Source: an uncultured Oscillospiraceae bacterium
GTDB lineage: Bacteria; Bacillota; Clostridia; Oscillospirales; Acutalibacteraceae
NCBI GenBank assembly: GCA_900550095.1
Contig: URRG01000145.1
Coordinates: 1 to 6,352, forward strand
Direction: 5' to 3'
DNA: 6,352 nt
Shown here: positions 1 to 6,352 of the stretch, one piece after another
How positions within the stretch are numbered: position 1 is the stretch's first letter
How the letters are laid out: the number at the start of each line of letters is the position of its first letter
The notes under the pieces: model-generated
What the model saw: the letters and a program-made list of their open reading frames with translations, nothing else
Database searches by the model: none
Told to the model about the DNA's origin: nothing
Translations under genes and position numbers: made by a program

Positions 1-54
1 GGAGGGAGAGCGAGCTCTTCCGCCGGTCCTTCCTTTCGCTTCTTTTCGCACCAC
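1..54. other. 3' flank of gltD, window edge
   Basis: These 54 bases follow the gltD stop. On the minus strand they are purine-rich and then contain a small stem at 5-21: GGA, a bulged A and GAG pair with CTCTCC around a CTCG loop. It could be the start of an operon terminator, but no T-run is visible before the window ends. No gene is recognised here. Confidence 0.3.
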
Positions 55-1548
55 CTACTGGGACGACATGTTTGTATACCCCATCAGACTCTCATCAACT
101 TCTCTTGCTGCTTCTCTGCCTTCTCTTATGGCCCACACGACAAGTGATTGACCTCTGTGCATATCGCCTGTAACAAATATTTTATCAGCGTTTGTCTTAT
201 ACTTTCCGTCTTCCGTCTTAACATTAGTGCGTGCATTGAGTTCTACTTTAAATGCATCAGTAATGTATTTCTGGCTTCCCAGAAATCCGGCTGCAATGAG
301 TACGATGTCGGCATCGAGTATTTGTTCGGTGTCGGGTATTTCTTTCATGTTCATTCTTCCGGTTTTTGGGTCTTTTTCTTGTTTTAGTTTTACGATTTTA
401 ACGGCCTTGAGGTTTCCGTTTTTGTCTTTGATGAATTCCTTGACCGTGGATTCATAAATTCTCGGGTCGTGGCCATAGAGGGCTATTGCTTCTTCCTGGC
501 CGTAGTCGGTTTTGCAGATTTTGGGCCATTCGGGCCAGGGGTTGTCTTCGGCTCTCTGGTCGGGGGCTTTGGGCATCATTTCTATTTGTGTCACGGATTT
601 GCAGCCGTGGCGGATGGATGTTCCCACGCAGTCGTTGCCGGTGTCGCCTCCTCCGATGATGATGACGTTTTTGCCTTTTGTCTCCACGTATTTACCGTCG
701 GTGAAGTTGGAGTCGAGGAGGCTTTTGGTGTTGGCTGTAAGGAAATCAACGGCAAAGTAGATTCCTTTTGCATCGCGGCCGGGGGCGTTCAGGTCTCTGG
801 GGTTGGATGCTCCGCAGGCAAGTATGATGCGATCGTATTCCTTCAGGAGCTGGGAGGGTTTGATGTCTTTTCCCACGTCAATTCCTGTGAGGAAGGTGAC
901 GCCCTCTTCTTCCATGATTTTTACTTTGCGCTGTACGATATCTTTTTCCAGTTTCATGTTGGGTATTCCGTACATGAGCAGGCCGCCGATACGATCGGAG
1001 CGTTCGTAAACGGTGACTGTATGGCCGCGTTTGTTGAGCTGGTCGGCGGCTGCCAGGCCGGAGGGGCCGCTTCCTATGACAGCCACTTTTTTGCCGGTGC
1101 GCTGTTTAGGCGGTTTGGGGGCGGCATAGCCTTTTTCGTAGGCATTTTCAATGATGGCGTATTCGTTTTCCTTGGTGGAAACGGGTTCGCCGTTTAGGCC
1201 GCAGGTGCAGGCCGCCTCGCAGAGGGCGGGGCATACGCGGGCCGTAAATTCGGGGAAATTATTGGTTTTTTTCAGGCGTTCGTAGGCCTGTTCCCAGTTT
1301 CCGGTGTATACCAGGTCGTTCCATTCCGGCACCAGGTTGTGCAGAGGGCAGCCGGACGCCATTCCGCAGAGCATCATGCCGGACTGGCAGAAGGGCACGC
1401 CGCATTCCATACAGCGTGCACCCTGAAGCTGTTGTTCCTCTCTGGACAGGTGCTGGTGGAATTCATTAAAGTGTTTGATTCTGCTCGCCGGTTCTTCAGC
1501 ACGGCTTACTTTTCTATCATAATCCATAAATCCGGTTGGTTTTCCCAT
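55..1548 (-). CDS. gltD: Glutamate synthase (NADPH) small subunit, GltD
   Basis: Oxidises NADPH and passes electrons through FAD and 4Fe-4S clusters to the FMN site of GltB; cytosolic partner in the GOGAT complex. The 497-residue product matches the usual length. Visible in order: an N-terminal ferredoxin-like region with Cys46, Cys49, Cys54 and Cys67, and a second group Cys106, Cys110, Cys114, Cys116 (CPALCEAACTC); an FAD dinucleotide fold GSGPSG at 159-164; the NADPH fold GGGDTGND from 299; and the C-terminal FAD motif TGDMHRGQS at 460-468. The ATG at 1548 is chosen because GAGGAAG lies just upstream and the protein then begins MGKPTGF, typical of the family. An in-frame GTG at 1614 would add 22 atypical residues and has no ribosome binding site. 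The stop is TAG. It follows gltB by 85 bases, so the two are probably co-transcribed. Arginine codons differ between the middle and the end of the gene. Homologous small subunits of other oxidoreductases exist, but the adjacent gltB settles the identity. Confidence 0.96.
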   Translation of the reverse strand: MGKPTGFMDYDRKVSRAEEPASRIKHFNEFHQHLSREEQQLQGARCMECGVPFCQSGMMLCGMASGCPLHNLVPEWNDLVYTGNWEQAYERLKKTNNFPEFTARVCPALCEAACTCGLNGEPVSTKENEYAIIENAYEKGYAAPKPPKQRTGKKVAVIGSGPSGLAAADQLNKRGHTVTVYERSDRIGGLLMYGIPNMKLEKDIVQRKVKIMEEEGVTFLTGIDVGKDIKPSQLLKEYDRIILACGASNPRDLNAPGRDAKGIYFAVDFLTANTKSLLDSNFTDGKYVETKGKNVIIIGGGDTGNDCVGTSIRHGCKSVTQIEMMPKAPDQRAEDNPWPEWPKICKTDYGQEEAIALYGHDPRIYESTVKEFIKDKNGNLKAVKIVKLKQEKDPKTGRMNMKEIPDTEQILDADIVLIAAGFLGSQKYITDAFKVELNARTNVKTEDGKYKTNADKIFVTGDMHRGQSLVVWAIREGREAAREVDESLMGYTNMSSQ

Positions 1549-1633
1549 GTCTTCCTCACTTTCTGCCGCTGGCTGCGGTATTTTTCCATGAAAATGACTG
1601 TTCAGTCTCTTCACAGTATGAAAATCATGTTGG
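1549..1633. other. gltB-gltD intergenic spacer
   Basis: This is 85 bases between the gltB stop and the gltD ATG. It holds the gltD ribosome binding site, a small hairpin of four pairs (CCGC/GCGG, 1566-1578), a weak ACTGT/ACAGT inverted repeat, and an imperfect direct repeat ATGAAAATGA (1588-1597) / ATGAAAATCA (1618-1627) on the plus strand. There is no terminator-like stem with a T-run, consistent with read-through from gltB into gltD. No internal promoter was recognised. Confidence 0.5.
1551..1557 (-). promoter_or_regulatory. Ribosome binding site of gltD
   Basis: The minus strand reads GAGGAAG, then AC, then ATG at 1548. The GAGG core ends five bases before the start codon. This good match to the anti-Shine-Dalgarno sequence decides the start in favour of 1548 over the upstream in-frame GTG at 1614, which has no purine-rich motif before it. 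Confidence 0.75.
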
Positions 1634-4600
1634 CTATTTTCTCATGTTGGCGTAGAAGGCTTCTATCTGTGCCTGCTCGGCGCTCAGGCCTTTTTCCTCC
1701 ATCTGTACGATGGTGGTGAGTACCCGTTCATAGTCATGAGAGATGATTTTCTTGAATTTAGGCAGGTATTCTTCGAAATGCTCCAGTATTTCCTTTCCTT
1801 TTTCGGAATTGGTATAGGCCACATGCTCCTGGATCATTTCCTTGAGTTCCTGTATGTCATATTTGGAGGTGATTTCATGGGAGGAAACCATTTCTTTATT
1901 CAGGCGGATGTAAAGGTCATTTCCTTCATCCAGCACATAAGCGATGCCGCCGCTCATGCCCGCCGCGAAGTTCTTGCCGGTATGGCCCAGAACCACAACG
2001 CGGCCTCCTGTCATATATTCACAGCCATGGTCTCCCACACCCTCCACTACAGCCAGACAGCCGGAATTGCGGACAGCAAACCGTTCTCCTGCCACACCGT
2101 TCACAAATACCTTTCCGCTGGTGGCCCCGTACAGGGCTACGTTTCCGATGATGATATTTTCTTCGGACTTGAAGCGGCTTCCTTTGGGAGGGTATACGAT
2201 CAGCTTGCCGCCGGAAAGTCCTTTTCCGAAATAGTCGTTGCTGTCGCCTACCAGTTCCAGTGTCAGGCCCTTGGGAATGAAAGCGCCGAAGCTCTGTCCG
2301 CCTGCGCCCTTGCACAGAACGCGGTAGGTATCATCCTCCAGTGAGGTTCCGAATTTTCTTGTGATCTCGGAACCCAGTATGGTGCCGAAAGCGCGGTCGG
2401 TATTGGCGACGTCCACTTCTATGCTGCGTTTCTGTCCGTTCTCCATAGCCTTGGTCATTTGTTTCAGAAGGACTTTTTCATCCAGTGTCTTTTCCAGGGC
2501 AAAATCATATACCTTTTTCGGGTCGAAAATAGAGCCCGGTTTTCCGGCATAGGGATTGCCCAGAATTCCGCTGATGTCTATTTTTTTCTGGGCCGGGGTC
2601 AGGTTTTCTTTTTGGGCAAGAAGATCCGTTCTTCCCACCAGTTCGTCAACGCTGCGTACGCCCAGCTTCGCCATATATTCCCGCAGTTCTTCCGCGATGA
2701 AACGCATGAAGTTGATGACATATTCCGGTTTTCCGCGGAACCGCTTGCGCAGCTCCGGGTTCTGGGTTGCCACGCCCACGGGGCAGGTGTCCAGGTTGCA
2801 GACACGCATCATGACACAGCCCATGGTGATGAGGGGAGCTGTTGCAAAACCGAATTCTTCCGCACCCAGGATTGCGGCAATCGCCACATCCCGGCCGCTC
2901 ATCAGCTTACCGTCGGTTTCAATGCGCACCCGCTGGCGCAGGCCGTTCTGGATAAGTGACTGATGGGTTTCCGAGAGCCCCAGCTCCCAGGGAAGTCCCG
3001 CATTATGGATGGAGCTCTTGGGAGCGGCTCCTGTTCCTCCGTCATAGCCGGAAATCAGGATGACCTGTGCGCCGGCTTTGGCAACACCTGCCGCTACGGT
3101 GCCCACTCCTGCTTCGGATACCAGTTTCACGGAAATTCTTGCATATTTGTTGGCGTTTTTCAGATCATAGATCAATTGCGCCAGATCCTCGATAGAATAA
3201 ATGTCGTGGTGCGGGGGCGGGGAAATCAGGCCGACGCCGGGTGTGGAGTGCCTTGTTTTGGCAACCCATGGGTATACCTTGCCTCCGGGCAGATGGCCGC
3301 CTTCACCGGGTTTTGCTCCCTGCGCCATTTTGATCTGGATTTCCTGGGCGCTTACCAGATACTGGCTGGTAACACCGAAACGGCCGCTGGCAACCTGCTT
3401 GATGGCAGAACAGCGGTTTAAGCCGTCCGGGCCCACGCTGAGGCGTTCCACATCTTCTCCGCCTTCGCCGGAATTGGATTTTCCATGAAGGATATTCATG
3501 GCAATAGCCATCGTTTCATGGGCTTCCTTGGAGATGGAGCCATAGGACATGGCGCCGGTTTTAAAGCGGGTGACAATGGAGTCCACGCTTTCCACTTCCT
3601 CCAGGGGAATTCCTTTTTCCGGATATTTGAAATCCATCAGGCCCCGCAGGTTTTTGATGGAATTTTCGTCATTCACCAGGGCCGTATACTGTTTGAAGAG
3701 TTCATAATCCCCTCTTCTGGTGGCCTCCTGCAGTGTATGGATGGTGGCAGGATTGTAGAGATGCTCATCGCCGCCGCTTCTCATTTTATGGTGTCCCGGG
3801 CTGTCCAGAGTGAGATCTGTGGCAAGGCCGAGGGGGTCGAAGGCCATGGAGTGGAGGGCATCCACTTCCTTTTCCATATCCTCTAAGGAGGTGCCGCCAA
3901 TACGGCATACCGTGTTCGTAAAGTACTTATTTATCACATCCTCATCAATGCCGATGGCTTCGAAAATCTGGGAGCCCTGGTAGGACTGGATGGTGGAAAT
4001 TCCCATTTTGGATGCGATTTTTACAATACCGTTTAAAATGGCTTTGTTATAGTCATTCACTGCGGCATAGTAATCCTTATCCAGCATTTTGTTGTCGATG
4101 AGCTCTTTAATGCTCTCCTGGGCCAGATAGGGATTGATGGCGCAGGCACCGTAGCCGAGAAGGGTTGCAAAATGATGGACATCCCTGGGCTCACCGGATT
4201 CCAGAATCAGAGCCACGCTGGTGCGTTTCTTCGTTTTGACCAGATGCTGGTTCAGGGCGGATACGGCCAGCAGGGAAGGAATTGCCACATGGTTTTCGTC
4301 CACCCCTCTGTCGGAGAGGATCAGAATGTTGGCGCCTTCCCGGTATACCCGGTCCGCTTCCACAAACAGACGCTCAATTGCCCGCTCCAGCTTCGTATTT
4401 TTATAATAGGTAATGGGAACAACCGCTGTTTTGAAGCCGTCTTCCTTCATACTTTTTATTTTCATCAGATCCGTATTGGTCAGAATCGGATTATTTACTT
4501 TTAATACATTGCAGTTTTTCGCCTTTTCTTCCAGGACATCTCCTTCGGCTCCGATGTATACGGTGGTCGAGGTCACGATGTGCTCACGGATTGCATCGAT

Positions 4601-6166
4601 GGGCGGATTGGTTACCTGGGCAAAAAGCTGTTTAAAATAATGGAACAGCGGATGGTAGGTTTTGCTCAGGAAAGGCAGAGGAGTGTCCACACCCATAGCA
4701 GCAATCGCTTCCCCACCGTTTTCAGCCATAGGAAGGATGCTGGTTCTCATCTCATCATAGGTGTATCCGAATGCCTTCTGAAGACGGTGCCTCTCCTCCG
4801 CGGAGAACTCAGGAACCCGTTCATTGGGGATTTTCAGGTTTTTCAGCTCCACCAGATTATTATCCAGCCATTCGCCGTAAGGCTGGCGGGATGCATAGGC
4901 TTCCTTGAGCTGGTCATCGTCGATCACCTCACCCCTCCGGGTATCCACAAGCAGCATCTTGCCGGGGCGCAGACGTTCCTTTACCTTGATTTTAGTAGGC
5001 TCGATATCCAGGACTCCCACCTCAGAGGAAAGGATCAGCTGATCATCCTCTGTGATCAGATAGCGGGAGGGACGCAGGCCGTTGCGATCAAGAATGGCTC
5101 CCATGATATCCCCATCGGAAAAAAGTATGGAGGCCGGGCCGTCCCATGGCTCCATCATAGTTGCATAATATTGATAAAAATCCCTTTTTGACTGGGACAT
5201 GGTCTTGTTGTTTGCCCAGGGCTCGGGAATGGTGATCATGACGGCCAGAGGCAGATCCATGCCGTTCATCACCATGAACTCCAGCGCGTTGTCCAGCATG
5301 GCGGAGTCCGAGCCGGAGGTGTTGATGATGGGCAGGGTCTTGTTCATGTCGTCCTGCAGGATGGGGCTCTCGATGCTCTCCTCACGGGCCAGCATGGCAT
5401 CGGTGTTGCCCTTGATGGTGTTGATCTCGCCGTTGTGCAGGATGAACCGGTTGGGGTGGGCACGCATCCAGCTGGGGTTGGTGTTGGTAGAAAAGCGGCT
5501 GTGCACCATGCCGATGGCGGATTCGTAATCCTCGTCCTGCAGGTCAAGGTAGAACAGGCGCAGATCGTGCACCAGGAACATGCCCTTGTAGACGTTGGTG
5601 CGGCTGGACAGGCTGGGCACATAGGTGCCGTTGCTGGCCTGCTCGAACACCCGGCGGACGATGTAGAGCCTGCGGTCAAAATCAATGCCCTTGCTCACAC
5701 GGGCAGGCTTTTTGATGAAGCACTGCCAGATAGCGGGCATACAGTCGCGGGCTTTCTGGCCCACGGCATCCGGGTTCACGGGAACCTTGCGCCATGCCAG
5801 AAATTCGAGGCCTTCCTTGCGGGTGACCACCTCGAACAGCTTCATGGCCTGCGCACGCAGATGCTCGCTCTGGGGGAAGAAGAACATGCCCACGCCATAT
5901 TCACGCTCGTTGCCAAGGCTGATGTTCAGTTCTTCGGCCACCTTGGAGAAGAACTTGTGGCTGATCTGCAGCAAAATGCCCACACCGTCGCCGGTCTTGC
6001 CCTCGGCATCCTTACCTGCACGATGTTCCAGTGTTTCTACAATGGTCAGTGCATCCTCAACAGTCTTATGTGTCTTGATACCCTTAATATTCACAACTGC
6101 ACCGATACCACATGCATCATGTTCAAAAGACGGATCATATAAATCCGGTTTCTTCTGCTGTTCCAT
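1634..6166 (-). CDS. gltB: Glutamate synthase (NADPH) large subunit, GltB
   Basis: Makes two glutamates from glutamine and 2-oxoglutarate, using electrons from GltD; cytosolic. The 1510 residues match the full family length. Domains in order: class II glutamine amidotransferase (about 19-430) with nucleophile Cys19 in HDACGIG, probably exposed by removal of an 18-residue propeptide, and glutamine-binding Arg224 (HSRFSTN), Asn245-Gly246 (NGEINT) and Asp287 (GSDS); central domain (about 470-760); FMN synthase domain (about 845-1215) with the phosphate-binding loop SGYDGGTGA from 1039 and 3Fe-4S ligands Cys1117, Cys1123, Cys1128 (C-x5-C-x4-C); and GXGXG beta-helix domain (about 1260-1450). The start could be the ATG at 6166, preferred because it gives MEQQKKPDLYDP, or the GTG at 6172, which lies closer to the ribosome binding site and adds two residues. 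gltD follows downstream. Residues about 54-325 are encoded with markedly more GC-ending codons than the rest. No frameshift or missing key residue is seen. Confidence 0.97.
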   Translation of the reverse strand: MEQQKKPDLYDPSFEHDACGIGAVVNIKGIKTHKTVEDALTIVETLEHRAGKDAEGKTGDGVGILLQISHKFFSKVAEELNISLGNEREYGVGMFFFPQSEHLRAQAMKLFEVVTRKEGLEFLAWRKVPVNPDAVGQKARDCMPAIWQCFIKKPARVSKGIDFDRRLYIVRRVFEQASNGTYVPSLSSRTNVYKGMFLVHDLRLFYLDLQDEDYESAIGMVHSRFSTNTNPSWMRAHPNRFILHNGEINTIKGNTDAMLAREESIESPILQDDMNKTLPIINTSGSDSAMLDNALEFMVMNGMDLPLAVMITIPEPWANNKTMSQSKRDFYQYYATMMEPWDGPASILFSDGDIMGAILDRNGLRPSRYLITEDDQLILSSEVGVLDIEPTKIKVKERLRPGKMLLVDTRRGEVIDDDQLKEAYASRQPYGEWLDNNLVELKNLKIPNERVPEFSAEERHRLQKAFGYTYDEMRTSILPMAENGGEAIAAMGVDTPLPFLSKTYHPLFHYFKQLFAQVTNPPIDAIREHIVTSTTVYIGAEGDVLEEKAKNCNVLKVNNPILTNTDLMKIKSMKEDGFKTAVVPITYYKNTKLERAIERLFVEADRVYREGANILILSDRGVDENHVAIPSLLAVSALNQHLVKTKKRTSVALILESGEPRDVHHFATLLGYGACAINPYLAQESIKELIDNKMLDKDYYAAVNDYNKAILNGIVKIASKMGISTIQSYQGSQIFEAIGIDEDVINKYFTNTVCRIGGTSLEDMEKEVDALHSMAFDPLGLATDLTLDSPGHHKMRSGGDEHLYNPATIHTLQEATRRGDYELFKQYTALVNDENSIKNLRGLMDFKYPEKGIPLEEVESVDSIVTRFKTGAMSYGSISKEAHETMAIAMNILHGKSNSGEGGEDVERLSVGPDGLNRCSAIKQVASGRFGVTSQYLVSAQEIQIKMAQGAKPGEGGHLPGGKVYPWVAKTRHSTPGVGLISPPPHHDIYSIEDLAQLIYDLKNANKYARISVKLVSEAGVGTVAAGVAKAGAQVILISGYDGGTGAAPKSSIHNAGLPWELGLSETHQSLIQNGLRQRVRIETDGKLMSGRDVAIAAILGAEEFGFATAPLITMGCVMMRVCNLDTCPVGVATQNPELRKRFRGKPEYVINFMRFIAEELREYMAKLGVRSVDELVGRTDLLAQKENLTPAQKKIDISGILGNPYAGKPGSIFDPKKVYDFALEKTLDEKVLLKQMTKAMENGQKRSIEVDVANTDRAFGTILGSEITRKFGTSLEDDTYRVLCKGAGGQSFGAFIPKGLTLELVGDSNDYFGKGLSGGKLIVYPPKGSRFKSEENIIIGNVALYGATSGKVFVNGVAGERFAVRNSGCLAVVEGVGDHGCEYMTGGRVVVLGHTGKNFAAGMSGGIAYVLDEGNDLYIRLNKEMVSSHEITSKYDIQELKEMIQEHVAYTNSEKGKEILEHFEEYLPKFKKIISHDYERVLTTIVQMEEKGLSAEQAQIEAFYANMRK
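5192..6007 (-). other. Compositionally distinct segment inside gltB
   Basis: This stretch encodes GltB residues about 54-325, most of the glutaminase catalytic core. By 60-base line it is about 53-65% GC, near 60% overall, against about 40% just upstream and 32-63% (mostly below 50%) in nearby downstream lines. Before it, 36 of the first 53 gltB codons end in A or T; in the next 49 codons only about 9 do. At the other edge GC-ending codons give way at 5191 to a run of eleven codons of which ten end in A or T. The reading frame and catalytic residues are intact across both edges. Confidence 0.55.
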
Positions 6167-6178
6167 TATCACTCACTA

Positions 6179-6188
6179 CCTTTCTTCT
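6179..6188 (-). promoter_or_regulatory. Ribosome binding site of gltB
   Basis: The minus strand reads AGAAGAAAGG. The AAAGG core ends 6 bases before GTG (6172) and 12 bases before ATG (6166), so spacing favours GTG while codon strength and family N-termini favour ATG. The true start is therefore uncertain by two codons. Confidence 0.6.
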
Positions 6189-6197
6189 ATGTATAAA

Positions 6198-6225
6198 ATT
6201 ATCATTTCCAAAATATGGTAACAAA
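6198..6225 (-). promoter_or_regulatory. Weak candidate promoter between terminator 2 and gltB
   Basis: The minus strand offers TTTGTT (6225-6220), a 16-base spacer and GATAAT (6203-6198). Alternatively TTGTTA and TAATTT are spaced by 17 bases. Transcription from here would start after the second terminator and give a short leader carrying only the ribosome binding site. The -35 box is poor and overlaps the terminator T-run, and the region is AT-rich, so chance resemblance is likely. Confidence 0.2.
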
Positions 6226-6267
6226 AAAAGGACAAACCACGCCTGTAGTAGACGCCTTTGTCCTTTG
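6222..6267 (-). terminator. Leader terminator 2, immediately upstream of gltB
   Basis: The minus strand has a perfect 10-pair outer stem, AAAGGACAAA (6266-6257) with TTTGTCCTTT (6236-6227). The inside can extend the helix by six more pairs (GCGTCT with AGGCGT, including G-U pairs) around an ACTAC loop. The 3' arm runs into seven consecutive T (6229-6223), the classic intrinsic-terminator form. It ends about 55 bases before the gltB start and faces gltB. Transcripts starting upstream must read through it, so it is a candidate attenuator rather than a gene-end terminator. Confidence 0.8.
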
Positions 6268-6352
6268 CTATGAAAAAAAGTTCAAAAAAACAGGGACCCC
6301 ATCGTGCCCCTGCCCATTCCGTACACCCTCCATCACGGCGCTGTCCCTGCTA
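6223..6352 (-). promoter_or_regulatory. Candidate tandem-terminator leader controlling gltBD
   Basis: Two terminators in series precede gltB. Each is introduced by a related motif on the minus strand: TAGCAGGGACAGCGCC at 6352-6337 and TAGCAAAGGACAAAGGCGTC at 6270-6251. In Clostridia and other Firmicutes, nitrogen genes are often controlled by termination/antitermination, for instance through ANTAR-domain RNA-binding proteins acting on paired hairpins. The canonical ANTAR six-base loops with A at position 1 and G at position 4 are not clearly visible, so that assignment is only a hypothesis. The conserved core of the glutamine (glnA) riboswitch was looked for and not found. Confidence 0.4.
6284..6350 (-). 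terminator. Leader terminator 1, upstream of the second hairpin
   Basis: On the minus strand CAGGGAC (6349-6343) pairs with GTCCCTG (6297-6291), followed directly by seven T (6290-6284). The interior is 45 bases and can form a short CGTG/CACG helix (6337-6334 with 6306-6303). It may end an unseen gene upstream of the window, or be the first of two regulatory hairpins in the gltB leader. The T-run ends only 16 bases before the second hairpin begins. Confidence 0.65.

Noticed and set aside
469..1197. A 242-residue open frame on the plus strand opposite gltD
   Set aside because: It is exactly antisense to a well-conserved gltD coding region, has a skewed Gly/Phe/Val-rich composition typical of mirror frames, and shows no recognisable family or ribosome binding site.
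1549..1614. N-terminal extension of GltD from a GTG at 1614
   Set aside because: There is no Shine-Dalgarno motif before the GTG, the 22 extra residues do not resemble GltD N-termini, and the ATG at 1548 has a strong GAGGAAG before it.
5435..6142. A 235-residue open frame on the plus strand opposite the 5' part of gltB
   Set aside because: It lies opposite conserved GltB glutaminase sequence. The high GC3 of this segment reduces stop codons on the other strand, which explains its length.
6251..6270. Canonical ANTAR dual hairpin
   Set aside because: The two-hairpin arrangement is suggestive, but neither apical loop shows a clear six-base loop with A first and G fourth, so it is kept only as a hypothesis within the leader entry.
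6173..6352. Glutamine (glnA-type) riboswitch in the gltB leader
   Set aside because: The leader context would fit, but the conserved core of that class as I know it is not present; the region is accounted for by two terminator hairpins.
1..6352. Mobile elements, CRISPR arrays, tRNA or rRNA genes
   Set aside because: Almost all of the window is covered by gltB and gltD, and the three short non-coding stretches contain no repeat array, transposase remnant, terminal inverted repeats or cloverleaf-like sequence.

Overview
The window holds one complete two-gene operon on the minus strand, gltB followed by gltD. Together they encode the NADPH-type bacterial glutamate synthase (GOGAT), which turns glutamine plus 2-oxoglutarate into two glutamates and is the second half of the GS/GOGAT ammonia-assimilation route. 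Protein wording, Shine-Dalgarno use and mixed base composition (roughly 45-60% GC) suggest a gut-type Clostridia member, most likely Lachnospiraceae or a relative. This is a judgement from memory of family sequences, not a database result.

Layout, read in the direction of transcription from high to low coordinates. Positions 6352-6173 are a non-coding leader with two closely spaced intrinsic terminators facing gltB. Positions 6166-1634 are gltB, the large subunit: glutaminase, central, FMN/3Fe-4S synthase and GXGXG domains, all intact. Positions 1633-1549 are an 85-base spacer. Positions 1548-55 are gltD, the small subunit with FAD, NADPH and 4Fe-4S sites. Positions 54-1 are a short 3' flank that runs off the window.

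GltB hydrolyses glutamine at its N-terminal cysteine and passes ammonia through the protein to the FMN site. GltD takes electrons from NADPH and delivers them to that site through its FAD and the iron-sulphur clusters. Both subunits carry their expected catalytic and ligand residues, so the enzyme looks functional.

I found no undescribed system, mobile element, CRISPR array or RNA gene. Two features deserve a second look. First, the tandem-terminator leader looks like an attenuation device. Second, about 0.8 kb inside the 5' part of gltB (about 5192-6007) has sharply different codon choice from both sides, as expected from homologous recombination with a higher-GC relative or from a chimeric assembly.
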